This document shows positions 1 to 9,825 of a stretch of 64,000 nucleotides of DNA, in pieces (position 1 is the stretch's first letter; each line of letters starts with the position of its first letter). This DNA is from Caldilineaceae bacterium bin5 (lineage in GTDB: Bacteria > Chloroflexota > Anaerolineae > Caldilineales > Caldilineaceae): positions 1 through 64,000 of the forward strand of contig MPML01000009.1 in assembly GCA_002238445.1 (NCBI GenBank). Direction: 5' to 3'. The position numbers and the translations under genes were made by a program. The notes beneath the pieces were generated by a model that was not told the DNA's origin, ran no database searches, and saw nothing but the letters and a program-made list of their open reading frames with translations.

Positions 1-136
1 CGGGGGCGCAGCCCCTGCACAAGGGAGGGCCGAAGGCCCGACCGCCCAGAACTGCAGTGGTCAGTGGTTAGTGGTTAGTGAGAAACGCTTTCGCTCGCCG
101 CATAAAGGATCGTAAATTGATTATGGCTGAAACGTT
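1..136 (+). repeat. MITE-like element copy A (left part outside window)
   Basis: The window opens inside a copy of the intergenic element described at 25494-25778. The two-hairpin GC-rich core is complete at about 2-48. The right half is diverged: the TCGCTCGCC segment and the terminal TGGCTGA motif (about 124-130) are recognisable, but the last bases of the terminal repeat are degenerate. No flanking duplication can be checked because the left end is missing. Confidence 0.75.
56..79 (+). repeat. Heptamer tandem repeat (AGTGGTY)n
   Basis: Three consecutive heptamers of the form AGTGGTC/T followed by a partial unit lie inside the right half of element copy A. Similar AGTGGTTAGT strings recur at about 58250-58277 and 60964-60972. 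They resemble the short tandemly repeated heptamers known from cyanobacterial genomes; no function is inferred. Confidence 0.5.
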
Positions 137-229
137 GCGGATTTTATAGCGCAGCGAAATAGGGCGCTACGAATCGACACAACAATATGGGATGCGTCCG
201 GAAGTGCACGGAGATGCCGGAATTGGCCA

Positions 230-258
230 TTCCGACAGTTGCGCTGATCGTGTATAAT
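230..258 (+). promoter_or_regulatory. Putative promoter with TATAAT, nearly leaderless
   Basis: A perfect -10 hexamer TATAAT lies at 253-258, with a weak -35 (TTCCGA, 17-bp spacing). Transcription would start at about 265, only one or two bases before the ATG at 267, and no Shine-Dalgarno sequence is present, so the mRNA may be leaderless. The string TGTATAATCGAA recurs exactly at 46157-46168. Confidence 0.45.
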
Positions 259-266
259 CGAAACTG

Positions 267-3200
267 ATGAGAGGATTCCGTTGTCGGCAGGGAAGAGATC
301 GAAAGAGGTTGCACGGGAGGGACGGCGCCCGGCTGTGCGCGTTTGCGCTGGCTACTGCGCTGCTTACAGCAGCGTTGCTGGGAATCGACATTGGCGCTGG
401 TCTGCCGCATGTGAAACTGGCTGCCGCCCAAGAGGCGGCCACGTCTACGCCCAGTGCGCAAGACACTGAAACGACTGGGGCGGCAGAACAGCAGGAGACA
501 ACAGGCACGGCGACCCGTACGGCTCAGGAGCTGCTGGAGTCAATTCGCGCGACCGCAACTGCAGGTGCTGAACTGACGGTGACTGCAGAGGCGGAAGCCA
601 CGAACCTGGCCCTCACGCCAACGGTAACGCCAACGCCCTTGCCCACGCACACGCATACGCCGACTCCTACACCCACTCCCTCACCCACACCTACACCTGG
701 CCCAGATGAGATTCTGGAAGCCCGCATCGACAATTTGATCGCCGGAATGGGCGTCGCGGATAAAGTAGGTCAACTGTTTATTGTTACTTTTCAAGGCAAC
801 GACATAGGACCGAGAAGCGACGTCGCCGAGCTGATTGAAGAGTACCGGGTAGGCGGGGTGGTGCTCAGCCCCAGGAACCGCAACTTCAGCAACTACAGCG
901 AAACAACCCCGGAAGACGTCGCGCGACTTACGAATCAGTTGCAGGCATTGGCGTATGGCACATATCTCTCGACGGCGGAGGCGCTGAACGTGAAAGAGGG
1001 CGGGCCGGCCATCCCAGGCGTTTTGCAGTCTGGTCTGGAACAGAGGTTGCCGCTGGAGCTTCCGTTGCTGATTGGTGTCGAACAAGGAGGCGACGGTTTA
1101 CCGGAAACGGCGCTGCGGTCCGGATTCACGACTATTCCGCCACAGATGGCGCTGGGCGCCACCTGGAATCCGGAACTGGTGGGGGAGGTCGGGGCAGTCC
1201 ATGGCCGCGAGATGCGCAGCGTAGGTGTGAATCTGTTGCTGGGGCCGGCGCTGGACGTGATTGAGCAGCCGCGGCCGGATCTGGTGACGGGATTGGGGCT
1301 GCACACATTTGGAGGTGAACCATTCTGGGTTGGCCGAATGGGTCAGGCTTATGTATCCGGCATTCACCGCGGCAGCGGCGGCCGCGTCGCCACTGTGACC
1401 GGACATTTCCCAGGTCTGGGGGGTACGGATCGACGGCCGGATGAGGAGATTTCGACGATACAGAAGAGTTTGCAGGAGCTCCAGCGTGTCGAACTGCCGC
1501 CGTTTGCCGCGGTCACTGAGCGCCCCTCTGCGATTCTGCGAGTGGATGGGGCGACGACCTCTACCGAGGTGCTGATGTCGGGTCATATTCGCTTCAGCAG
1601 TTTCCAAGGCAGCCGCGAGCGGACGCCGCCTATCAGTTTGGCACAGGAGTTGGGCATTCTGTTGGAGTTGAACGAGTTTGCGCCATGGCGGGCGCAGGGG
1701 GGCATACTGATGAGCGACGCGCTGGGCGTAATGGCCGTGCGCCGCTACTATGACCCGCCCTTGCAAGAGTTTCCGCGGAGGCGTATTGCTCTCGACGCGT
1801 TTACGGCAGGCAACGACCTGCTCTATCTGGCAGATTTCTCTCTGACGGACAGCTGGCTGGATGAAAGGGCCAACATCAAAGAGACGATCATATTCTTCCG
1901 GGAGCGCTACACGAACGATGCCGAGTTTGCCGCGCGAGTGGATGCCTCGTTGCGAAGGATTTTGCGCCTGAAACTGCGGCTGTATGACCCTGTCACAGTG
2001 ACAGGTGCGGCGACAGATTTGTACCCGTCCCGCGATGAACCGATTGAGATCGACATTGCAGATGTTGTGGTGGGGCCGAATGACCTGGAGGATGGATTCA
2101 GTCCTGAACATCAGAGAGAGGCGCAGATGTTGCTGGATCAGGTCGCCAGCGAGGCGCTGACGATCTTTTTCCCGGATTCCCCGGGGCTGGCGGATCAGTT
2201 ACCTGCGCCACCGGGGGAAGACGAGGACATATTAATATTTACCGATAGCCGTATATTTCACGAGTGCGTTGGCTGCCCGGCGGTGCCCGCGGTCGCGCCG
2301 GCTGCACTGGAAGAGATAATGTTGCGGCTTTACGGGCCGGAGGCGACCAACCAGTTGCGAACTGAGCAGATTCGCAGCCGCACGTTTGCAGAGTTGAACT
2401 CTCTGCTCAACGGCACGGCCGAGCAGTCGGTTGCAAATGCGCTGGAGGCGGAGATCCTGAACGCAAGCTGGCTGATTTTTGCCATGCTTGACGTGGACGT
2501 AGCGAACTACGACAGCAGCGATGCGGTCAAGCGTTTTCTGCGTCAGCGCAGTGACCGGTTACCGGGGAGCAAACTGGTGGTGTTGGCCCTCAACGAACCT
2601 TACTTTTTTGATTCGACCGAGATAGGCAAGATGACCGCCTTTTTGGGGGTCTACTCAAAGACCCAGCCATTTTTGGAAGCGGCTGTGCGCGCATTGTTCC
2701 GCGCCCAAACAGTGAGCGGTGCGCCTCCAGTCAGCGTGCCGGGCACTCGCTTCAGCAATTTGGTCGAACGGCTGGAGCCCGACCCCAATCAACGCATTGG
2801 CCTGACTCTCCTGAACGAGGACATCATCATCGAAGAGGGGGAAGGGGACGAGGTAGTTGTTACGCAGACCGATCTTTCGCTGGGAGACAGCCTGGAACTG
2901 CAGGCCGGCCCGATTCTGGATCGCAACGGGAATACGGTCCCTGATGGAACACCGGTGAACTTTCGATTGATCTATGAAGGCGAAGAGCTTGCAATCCAGT
3001 CCAGTCCTGTCGCGACTCGCGGCGGACTCGCCCGCAAATCTGTACTCCTGGAGAGAACGGGCGCGCTGTTGATCGCGGTTAACAGCGTCGAGGCCAGCTC
3101 CAGCACCGAGATTCGGGTGCGTATTGCGGACCCGGATGTTGCATCGGATAGAACGCAGATTGTGGTCACCAACCCGGAACGAGTAGTCACGCCACCGTCT

Positions 3201-3563
3201 ACACAAGCGTCGTTGCCAACAGCAGAGGCGCCAACGACGGGAGCGGCCTCGACGCCCGCAGGGGAGGTTGAGCCGGAGGCCGTTGAGATCGATATATCTT
3301 CTTTGACGATTGCGATGGTCACACAGTTAGTGGTGTTGGGGTTGTTGCTGGTGGTGCTGGTGCAGGTAATGCCCCGCCAGTTGCTCGTTCAGCGCCTGTT
3401 GTGGGCGATGCTGGTGGGCTGGGCCGCGTACATTCTTTACGGCGTTGACGTTATTCCCGGCGGTGTTTGGATCCAGATTAATCTTGCGCCCTGGGACAGC
3501 GTTCCGATAGTGGTGATTGGCATGCTGATCCCGCTGGTCTGGTTGCAGTTTCGGACGGAGTAG
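267..3563 (+). CDS. Membrane-anchored GH3-like (NagZ-like) glycoside hydrolase domain protein
   Basis: This 1098-aa protein has an N-terminal hydrophobic segment (about residues 22-45), then a Thr/Pro-rich linker (about 110-150). A region resembling the N-terminal barrel of family 3 glycoside hydrolases follows: GMGVADKVGQLF, GVNLLLGPALDV, the GHFPGLG motif near residue 378 (NagZ KHFPGHG) and LMSDALG near 482, where the Asp would be the catalytic nucleophile. The Lys of the KHFPG motif is replaced by Gly, so activity is uncertain. The C-terminal 90 residues contain two or three transmembrane helices. The protein is much longer than NagZ (about 340 aa) and is probably exported yet membrane-tethered, acting on cell-envelope or external amino sugars. 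The family call is good at fold level; the substrate is unknown. Confidence 0.75.
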   Translation: MRGFRCRQGRDRKRLHGRDGARLCAFALATALLTAALLGIDIGAGLPHVKLAAAQEAATSTPSAQDTETTGAAEQQETTGTATRTAQELLESIRATATAGAELTVTAEAEATNLALTPTVTPTPLPTHTHTPTPTPTPSPTPTPGPDEILEARIDNLIAGMGVADKVGQLFIVTFQGNDIGPRSDVAELIEEYRVGGVVLSPRNRNFSNYSETTPEDVARLTNQLQALAYGTYLSTAEALNVKEGGPAIPGVLQSGLEQRLPLELPLLIGVEQGGDGLPETALRSGFTTIPPQMALGATWNPELVGEVGAVHGREMRSVGVNLLLGPALDVIEQPRPDLVTGLGLHTFGGEPFWVGRMGQAYVSGIHRGSGGRVATVTGHFPGLGGTDRRPDEEISTIQKSLQELQRVELPPFAAVTERPSAILRVDGATTSTEVLMSGHIRFSSFQGSRERTPPISLAQELGILLELNEFAPWRAQGGILMSDALGVMAVRRYYDPPLQEFPRRRIALDAFTAGNDLLYLADFSLTDSWLDERANIKETIIFFRERYTNDAEFAARVDASLRRILRLKLRLYDPVTVTGAATDLYPSRDEPIEIDIADVVVGPNDLEDGFSPEHQREAQMLLDQVASEALTIFFPDSPGLADQLPAPPGEDEDILIFTDSRIFHECVGCPAVPAVAPAALEEIMLRLYGPEATNQLRTEQIRSRTFAELNSLLNGTAEQSVANALEAEILNASWLIFAMLDVDVANYDSSDAVKRFLRQRSDRLPGSKLVVLALNEPYFFDSTEIGKMTAFLGVYSKTQPFLEAAVRALFRAQTVSGAPPVSVPGTRFSNLVERLEPDPNQRIGLTLLNEDIIIEEGEGDEVVVTQTDLSLGDSLELQAGPILDRNGNTVPDGTPVNFRLIYEGEELAIQSSPVATRGGLARKSVLLERTGALLIAVNSVEASSSTEIRVRIADPDVASDRTQIVVTNPERVVTPPSTQASLPTAEAPTTGAASTPAGEVEPEAVEIDISSLTIAMVTQLVVLGLLLVVLVQVMPRQLLVQRLLWAMLVGWAAYILYGVDVIPGGVWIQINLAPWDSVPIVVIGMLIPLVWLQFRTE

Positions 3564-3637
3564 TGGCCGTTGAACAGGGTGGGGGAGAAGGGCTAGAGCC
3601 GCCCCTCCCATATGGTATTCGTGGTTGGCGTTGCGCC

Positions 3638-5638
3638 TCAAGTCGCTGGCAGGGCACGAACACTGTCTGCTCTGGCAGGTCCACTGCCGTTCGGCGGCAC
3701 GGGCGTGTCTTCCTGGCGGCGGAACTGGTTCATATAGAGTTCGTAGTAGAATCCCCGTTGTGCCAGCAGCCCTTCGTGGGTGCCCCGCTCGATGATCTCT
3801 CCGTCATTCAACACCAGAACCTGGTTGGCGCTGCGGATGGTGCTGAGGCGATGCGCGATCACGAAACTGGTGCGCCCTTTCAAGAGGTCATTGAGCGCTG
3901 CCTGTATTTTCTGTTCGGTGCGTGTGTCGACGCTGCTGGTGGCTTCATCAAGAATTAAGATACGCGGATCGGCGAGTGCGGCGCGGGCGATGGCCAACAG
4001 TTGACGCTGCCCCTGGCTCAGACCACTGCCACGTTCTCCCAGCACAGTTTCATAGCCTTCGGGCAGCCGCTCGATAAAGTCATGCGCCTGGGCCAGCTTT
4101 GCGGCGGCGATGACTTCTTCGTCGGAGGCGTCCGACCGGCTGAAGCGGATATTGTCCATCACCGAACTGCTGAACAGGTAGGTATCCTGAAGGACGAGGC
4201 CGATCTGCTGGCGCAGGGTGTGCAGCTGTACGTCGCGAACGTCCACACCGTCGATGCGCACTGCGCCGCCGGTAACATCCCAGAAGCGGGGCAGCAAATT
4301 GATGATGGTGGTCTTGCCGGCGCCGGTTGGGCCGACGATCGCTACGGTTTCGCCAGGCTGCGCGCTCAGGTTTATTCCCTTCAGGACCGGCTCGCCGGGC
4401 ACATACTCCGCCTCCACGTTCTCCAGTTCGACGACTCCTTCGATTGCATGCATCGGCTGGGCGCCGATTTTCTCCTGCACTTCCGGGACCTCGTCCATCA
4501 GTTCGAAGATGCGTTCCACACCGGCGATGGCGCTCTGAATGTTGGCCCACATCACGCTGATCTGGGAGATGGGCATGTTGAAGCGCTGCGCATAGCCCAA
4601 GAATGTCACGATCAGGCCGAGGGAGATGGCCGAACCTGCCAGTGTCTGACCCCGCAGCAGCAGCACGCCGCCGACGCCAACGACGATAGCGATGCCGAGG
4701 AATCCCAACGCCTCAAGCGCCGGGGCAAGGGCGGAAGTATAGGCCACGGCCTTGACATTGGCGTCGCGATTGACGGCATTGCTTTGCCGGAACTGTTCGA
4801 TATTGGTCTCCTCGCGGCTGAAGGCCTGGACTTCGCGCACGCCGGAGATGCCCTCCTCCAGCTCCGCGTTTACGTCGCCGATGCTCTGGCGTGTGACGCG
4901 AAAGGCCTTGCGGGCCTGGTTGCTGAACCATAGAGTGACCAGGACCATCATCGGCACGATGCTCAGGCTGATAAGTCCGTAAGCCCAGTTCAGAACGAGC
5001 ATCTGATAGATGATCCAAACTATTAGCAGTGCGCTGCTCAGAACCTGCACGAGAGCAAAGCTGACGACCTGTTGGATTGTGTCTGAATCGTTGGTGATGC
5101 GACTCATCAGGTCGCCGGTCTCGTTGCGGGTATAGAAGCCGAGAGAGAGGCGGTGGAGATGGTTGAAAAGGCGCACGCGCAGGGCGCGAAGAACGTTATG
5201 ACCGGTCCAACTCATGCTGAAGAACATCAGGCCGCCAGTGACAGAACCGATCAGATAGTAGCCGGTGATGACCAAAGTGATGTTGAGCAGGCCGCGCAGC
5301 AGATCAGCGCGGCTGGAGTCGGACGCGGCGAGATCGGGGGCATACCAGCAGTTGGCCTGGCTGTCAGTTTCCGACTGCAGATCGGTACCTGCTGGCAGTT
5401 GAAGCCCTCCGCCTCCTGCGCCGTCGCCGCCGAAGGCCGACGGCGCCAGAAAACAGTCCACTGCCTGGCCGATCAGTACCGGGCCGATTACCTGGGTATA
5501 GGCGTTTACCGCCATGAGTAGGGCGACAAAGGAAAGAACCAACCAGTAGGGACGGAAGTATTTGCTGAAACGGGAAAGGGTGACGCCAACGCTCTTAGGC
5601 TTCAGCGTCTCCGTGCGTAACATGCGGTCACCGAACAT
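3638..5638 (-). CDS. ABC exporter subunit with non-canonical signature motif
   Basis: A 666-aa half-transporter with an N-terminal six-helix ABC exporter membrane domain (about 25-370) and a C-terminal ATPase. Walker A is GPTGAGKTT, the signature motif is LSQGQ instead of LSGGQ, Walker B ends ILDEATSS with the catalytic Glu intact, and the switch His is present (IAHRLST). It lies 53 bp downstream of a second half-transporter that has the complementary defects, so the two should form a heterodimer like TM287/288 or BmrCD in the inner membrane. An AGGAG site precedes the ATG. An insert of about 45 residues sits between the first two helices (about 55-100, Gly-rich). The cargo is unknown; the marR gene upstream suggests drug, lipid or toxic-compound export. 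Confidence 0.92.
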   Translation of the reverse strand: MFGDRMLRTETLKPKSVGVTLSRFSKYFRPYWLVLSFVALLMAVNAYTQVIGPVLIGQAVDCFLAPSAFGGDGAGGGGLQLPAGTDLQSETDSQANCWYAPDLAASDSSRADLLRGLLNITLVITGYYLIGSVTGGLMFFSMSWTGHNVLRALRVRLFNHLHRLSLGFYTRNETGDLMSRITNDSDTIQQVVSFALVQVLSSALLIVWIIYQMLVLNWAYGLISLSIVPMMVLVTLWFSNQARKAFRVTRQSIGDVNAELEEGISGVREVQAFSREETNIEQFRQSNAVNRDANVKAVAYTSALAPALEALGFLGIAIVVGVGGVLLLRGQTLAGSAISLGLIVTFLGYAQRFNMPISQISVMWANIQSAIAGVERIFELMDEVPEVQEKIGAQPMHAIEGVVELENVEAEYVPGEPVLKGINLSAQPGETVAIVGPTGAGKTTIINLLPRFWDVTGGAVRIDGVDVRDVQLHTLRQQIGLVLQDTYLFSSSVMDNIRFSRSDASDEEVIAAAKLAQAHDFIERLPEGYETVLGERGSGLSQGQRQLLAIARAALADPRILILDEATSSVDTRTEQKIQAALNDLLKGRTSFVIAHRLSTIRSANQVLVLNDGEIIERGTHEGLLAQRGFYYELYMNQFRRQEDTPVPPNGSGPARADSVRALPAT

Positions 5639-5691
5639 CGGGCACGCTCCTGGAAAAATTGTGCGTAATAGGGTCTGCTGCTGCCGACGCG

Positions 5692-7626
5692 CTATGCTTC
5701 AGCAATTAGCGGCGCTTCCTCTTCGACAACTGCGTCTTCCACCAACTGGCTGTGATAGATGTCGGTGTAGATCGCGCTGGTTCGCATCAGCTCTTCATGG
5801 TTGCCGCGGTCGACAATGCGGCCCTTTTCCAGCACAAGGATCTGATCGGCGTTGACGACCGTGCTGATGCGCTGGGCAATGACAAAGCTGGTGCGGCCAA
5901 CCATAAGCCGGTCCAGCGCATTCTGGATAAGCACTTCGGTGGCCACATCGACGCTGCTGGTGGAATCGTCGAGGATGAGGATGCGCGGGTCGGTCAATAG
6001 TGCGCGGGCGATGGCGACGCGCTGTTTCTGGCCGCCGGAAAGGGTCGTGCCGCGCTCACCCACGGCCGTTTGATAGCCATCTGGGAAGCTGAGGATGAAG
6101 TCATGGGCGGCGGCGGCTCTAGCGGCGGCTTCGACCTCGGCGTCGGTGGCGTTGGGGCGGCCAAAGGCGATGTTGTCGCGAATTGTGCCAGTAAAGAGAT
6201 TGGTCTCCTGCAGCACAATGCCTATCTGCCGCCTCATGCTGTCCAACGTTACATCGCGCACGTCGTAGTCATCGATCAGAACCTGCCCTTCGCTGACGTC
6301 GTAGAAGCGCGGGATGAGATTGATGATCGTCGTCTTGCCGCTGCCGGTTCCCCCTAAGAGGGCGACGGTTTCACCAGGCCGAGCTTCCAAAGAAATGCTT
6401 TGGAGGACAGGGTCGGTGCTGTTGAAGTAGCGGAAGGTGACATCGGCAAAGCGGACGCGTCCTTGGACCTGCGGCATAGGTTGCGCGCCGGGTTTGTCTG
6501 TCACTTCGTTTTCGGCGTTGAGGATCTCGAAGATGCGTTTGGCGCTGGCACTGGCCTGGCTCATTTGGGCGACAATGAAACCGAGCTGGCCTACGGGAAA
6601 GAACACATAGATCAGATAGAGGCTGAACTTCTGCCACTCACCCAGCGTGAGTGTATCGATGAGAATCTGCCGCCCGCCAAAGTAGACGACAGCGGCCTGA
6701 CCCAGATTGGAGATCAGAAAGATGAATGGGAAGAGGAAGCTGAATATTTTCGACACCCGGATATGCTGATCCATGAGCTTTTGGGCCGAGTCGGCAAACC
6801 TGTCCTGCTCCTCTCTTTCGCGCACAAAAGCCTTAACAACGCGGATACCGGCCAGATTCTCCTGGAGGATGTCGTTAAGCGTCGACAGCCGGCGCTGGAT
6901 TTCGCCGAATAGAGACTGGGCGACGGAGCCGAAGACCATGAAGAGGACAAGCGCGATGGGCAGTACGGGCAGGATGATCAATGTCAGCGACAAGTTGGTG
7001 AAGGCCAACACTGCCAGGGAACCAATGAGGAGAACGATAGACTGCACGGCCAGCAACATCCCCTGACCGATAAACATTCTCAGTTTTTCGACATCGTCGG
7101 TGGCGCGGATCATCAACTGGCCGGTACGGTTGCGGTCATGATAGCTGAAAGAGAGCCGCTGAATTTTCTCGAACAGTTCGTTGCGAAAATCGAAGGCCAA
7201 GTCCTGGCTCACCTTCTGGGCCAGGAAGGCTTGGGCGAAGGCGAACAGCCCGCGCGCGAGCGAGAACACAACGATGAAGACCATCGCCCAATAGATAGGC
7301 CCTTCGGCGCCGACAGCCCGTTCGGTCAACTCTTCTACCGAGAGGGGCAGCGCCTCGAGGGCCTCGGCCCGCGCGGTCTCCGGCAAGTCCAGGATCTGAC
7401 GAGCGAACACGCTGTTGGTAACGGCGTCAAGGACGTTCTGCACCAGCTGGGGTACGACAAGCTGCGCCCCGATGCTGATGAACAGCGCGGCATAGGCCAG
7501 GGTTGTCGTGGTCTTGTAGCGGCCCAGATAGCGAATGGCAAGGCCTAGATCCTTCATGCCGCCGCCCCTGTCAGGGCCGCGCCCCGGACCACCACCGGGT
7601 CTATTGAATGCTCTTCGTTGGTTCAC
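5692..7626 (-). CDS. ABC exporter subunit with degenerate catalytic site
   Basis: A 644-aa half-transporter, read from the GTG at 7626 because AAGGAG lies six bases upstream; an upstream TTG in the same frame lacks such a site. After a Gly/Arg-rich N-terminus come the membrane domain and an ATPase with Walker A GGTGSGKTT, a canonical LSGGQ, Walker B ILDDSTSS (Glu replaced by Asp) and switch residue Gln instead of His (IAQRIST). In TM287/288-type heterodimers, exactly this combination marks the subunit contributing the non-hydrolysing site, while the partner's altered signature (LSQGQ at 3638-5638) completes that site. It sits directly downstream of marR and is probably co-transcribed with it. 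Confidence 0.92.
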   Translation of the reverse strand: MNQRRAFNRPGGGPGRGPDRGGGMKDLGLAIRYLGRYKTTTTLAYAALFISIGAQLVVPQLVQNVLDAVTNSVFARQILDLPETARAEALEALPLSVEELTERAVGAEGPIYWAMVFIVVFSLARGLFAFAQAFLAQKVSQDLAFDFRNELFEKIQRLSFSYHDRNRTGQLMIRATDDVEKLRMFIGQGMLLAVQSIVLLIGSLAVLAFTNLSLTLIILPVLPIALVLFMVFGSVAQSLFGEIQRRLSTLNDILQENLAGIRVVKAFVREREEQDRFADSAQKLMDQHIRVSKIFSFLFPFIFLISNLGQAAVVYFGGRQILIDTLTLGEWQKFSLYLIYVFFPVGQLGFIVAQMSQASASAKRIFEILNAENEVTDKPGAQPMPQVQGRVRFADVTFRYFNSTDPVLQSISLEARPGETVALLGGTGSGKTTIINLIPRFYDVSEGQVLIDDYDVRDVTLDSMRRQIGIVLQETNLFTGTIRDNIAFGRPNATDAEVEAAARAAAAHDFILSFPDGYQTAVGERGTTLSGGQKQRVAIARALLTDPRILILDDSTSSVDVATEVLIQNALDRLMVGRTSFVIAQRISTVVNADQILVLEKGRIVDRGNHEELMRTSAIYTDIYHSQLVEDAVVEEEAPLIAEA

Positions 7627-7692
7627 ATGCCACTCCTTGGGGAGAGGAACAGGGCATTGCAATCCTTTGGCAGGAGGCCTGCAACGCAATCG

Positions 7693-8301
7693 CTAAGCAC
7701 TGTTGTCTTCTCGTTCCCGCTGCAGTGATTCTAGCAGGCCGGTCAGAAGCCTCTGCAGCATTTCGCGCTCTTCAGCTGAAAGCTGACCAACCAGGTTGTT
7801 GAGAAATTCGAAGTACTGGGGTATAGATGCTTGAATCAACGCTCTGCTGTCGGGCGTTAGTCGGATGCGGAAAGCTCGCAGGTCGTTCGGGTCCAGATGG
7901 CGTTCGATGAGCCGGGACTCCTCCAACGCACGCAGGTGGGAGCTGATGGTGTTCTTACTCAGACATTGACTATGGGCCAGATCTGTGGGCGAAAGTGTTG
8001 CCTGGTCGTTGCGCTCCGCCAGATACAGCCGGATCAGAATACGCCATTGGGGGAGGGTGATTTCTTCATCCCGCATGCGCTCACCGAGAATACGGTCATA
8101 CGCTCCGGCGCATACTTTAACCAGCCGCAAGATCTCCATTCCATGCACATGGGCCAGGCCGGACTCAGCCAGAAGTTGGCAGAAGCCGATCTGCTCATCT
8201 GCCGCCAGCGTTGACTGTACCCGATCAGTCGAGCTCGGAAGGACACCGGCTTCGTTTGACCACTGTGCATTGGGATGGACGGAAGGGCTGATTTTAGTCA
8301 T
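7693..8301 (-). CDS. MarR-family transcriptional regulator
   Basis: A 202-aa protein with a winged-helix MarR domain at about 55-195: the helix LTPDSRALIQ and the recognition region SKNTISSHLRALEESRLIERHLDPNDLRAFRIRLT show the DNA-binding helix followed by the wing. It is the first gene of a minus-strand unit with the two ABC exporter subunits and diverges from fabF. By analogy with MarR/exporter operons it likely represses its own operon, with ligand binding releasing it; this is inference. The first 50 residues are extra compared with typical MarR proteins. Confidence 0.9.
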   Translation of the reverse strand: MTKISPSVHPNAQWSNEAGVLPSSTDRVQSTLAADEQIGFCQLLAESGLAHVHGMEILRLVKVCAGAYDRILGERMRDEEITLPQWRILIRLYLAERNDQATLSPTDLAHSQCLSKNTISSHLRALEESRLIERHLDPNDLRAFRIRLTPDSRALIQASIPQYFEFLNNLVGQLSAEEREMLQRLLTGLLESLQREREDNSA

Positions 8302-8442
8302 ATGCAGAATTGTACGGCGTGGAACTAAATATGCAAAATCACAACTCCCTCAGCGCGTAAGGAGCCCAATTCTTCTCTGGTATCGACAATATACGCCCAG
8401 GAGCGGTAAAACGCAACGAATGACCAGTATTCGTGTTATAGT
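8300..8442. promoter_or_regulatory. Divergent marR-fabF control region
   Basis: Between the divergent marR and fabF genes, two copies of ATATGCA lie at 8300-8306 and 8329-8335, 29 bp apart, and could mark sites for the regulator. On the plus strand an extended -10 element (TGTTATAGT) lies at 8434-8442, about 105 bp upstream of the chosen fabF start. No good -35 is visible. Confidence 0.3.
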
Positions 8443-8547
8443 AGAGTACATAGACTGATTCAAATCTCCCGACATAAGGTGAGCGGACGACGAGGGCAAG
8501 GAAACACAGCCCATCAGAGTCGGGGAGTCCACCTGGAAACTATACGC

Positions 8548-9825
8548 ATGCAAAGCACCAATGGCCAGCCGCCACGGGTCGTGATCACCGGAATCGGCGC
8601 GGTGACTCCCTTGGGCCTGACGATGGATGAGACGTGGGATGCCCTGCTGGAAGGCCGGTCAGGCATTGATACGGTCACCAGATTCGACACCAGTGAGTTG
8701 AACACCCGCTTTGCAGGCGAGTTGAAGGGTTTCGAAGCTAAGAACTATATGGATCGCAAGGAGGCCCGCCGGCTTGATCCATATATTCAGTATGCTTTGG
8801 TGGCAGCGGAGCAGGCGTTCAATGACAGTGGGCTCGATCCGAGCAAGGAGACGCCAACTGATATAGGTGTGTTGATCGCCAGTGGGACCGGCGGCGTCAC
8901 TTCGCTGCTTGACAATTTCAGGTTGACGGAGAAGCGCGGCTTGCGCAAGGTGAGCCCGTTTCTGATTCCAAATATGCTGGTGGACAGTGCGGCCGGGAAG
9001 ATCGCGATTCTCTATAATTTGCGCGGTCCGAATTTTTCTGTGGTCAATGCCTGCGCCAGCGGTACTGCGGCTACCGGCGAGGCATTTGAGTTGATCCGGC
9101 GCGGGGACGCGCAGGTGATGATCACGGGAGGCTCTGAGGCGGCGCTGCTGCCACTCATGATGGCCGGCTTCGACATTATGGGGGCCATGAGCCAGCGCAA
9201 CGACGACCCGTCGGCGGCCTGCCGTCCGTTCGACAGCGAACGGGATGGCTTTGTGATGAGCGAGGGGAGCGCGATACTGATATTGGAGTCGCTTGAGCAT
9301 GCGCTGGCCCGCGATGCCCAAATCTATGCTGAGGTGATCGGCTACGGGAACAGCGCCGACGCGTATCATATGGCAGCGCCCCATTTCGACGGCCTGGGGG
9401 CCGAAGATGCGATGAATATGGCGCTACGCAAGGCGGCGAGCTACGGAGTGAAGCGTACCGACGTGAATTATGTCAACGCCCATGGAACGAGTACGGAGCT
9501 CAACGACCCGGGCGAAACAAGGGCGATAAAGCGCGTGTTAGGCGAGCACGCTTACAACGTGAACATCAGCAGCACAAAATCGATGCTTGGGCACCTGTTG
9601 GGAGCGGCCGGCGCGATAGAAGCGATAGTCTGCCTCAAGACGATTGAAAAAGGTGTGATTCCACCAACCATAAATCTGGACAACCCCGATCCAACTTGTG
9701 ATCTGAATTACACGCCGTTGCAGTCTGTGCAGGCAGACGTCGCAGTGACAATGAGCAATAGTTTCGGTTTTGGCGGCCACAACTCATGTCTGATGTTGCG
9801 GCGGTTCGAGGAGAATGGGGTATGA
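8548..9825 (+). CDS. fabF: Beta-ketoacyl-ACP synthase II (FabF)
   Basis: A condensing enzyme that elongates acyl-ACP with malonyl-ACP in fatty acid synthesis. The 425-aa product has the KAS-II triad: Cys in VNACASG (about residue 168), His in NAHGTST and Lys/His in KSMLGHLLGAAG, plus the C-terminal NSFGFGGHN signature. The ATG at 8548 gives a normal-length protein; an in-frame GTG at 8479 would add 23 residues with no homology-like content. It overlaps fabH by four bases. No acpP, fabD or fabG is nearby, so this is either a split housekeeping locus or a dedicated lipid/secondary pathway next to an exporter. Confidence 0.93.
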   Translation: MQSTNGQPPRVVITGIGAVTPLGLTMDETWDALLEGRSGIDTVTRFDTSELNTRFAGELKGFEAKNYMDRKEARRLDPYIQYALVAAEQAFNDSGLDPSKETPTDIGVLIASGTGGVTSLLDNFRLTEKRGLRKVSPFLIPNMLVDSAAGKIAILYNLRGPNFSVVNACASGTAATGEAFELIRRGDAQVMITGGSEAALLPLMMAGFDIMGAMSQRNDDPSAACRPFDSERDGFVMSEGSAILILESLEHALARDAQIYAEVIGYGNSADAYHMAAPHFDGLGAEDAMNMALRKAASYGVKRTDVNYVNAHGTSTELNDPGETRAIKRVLGEHAYNVNISSTKSMLGHLLGAAGAIEAIVCLKTIEKGVIPPTINLDNPDPTCDLNYTPLQSVQADVAVTMSNSFGFGGHNSCLMLRRFEENGV

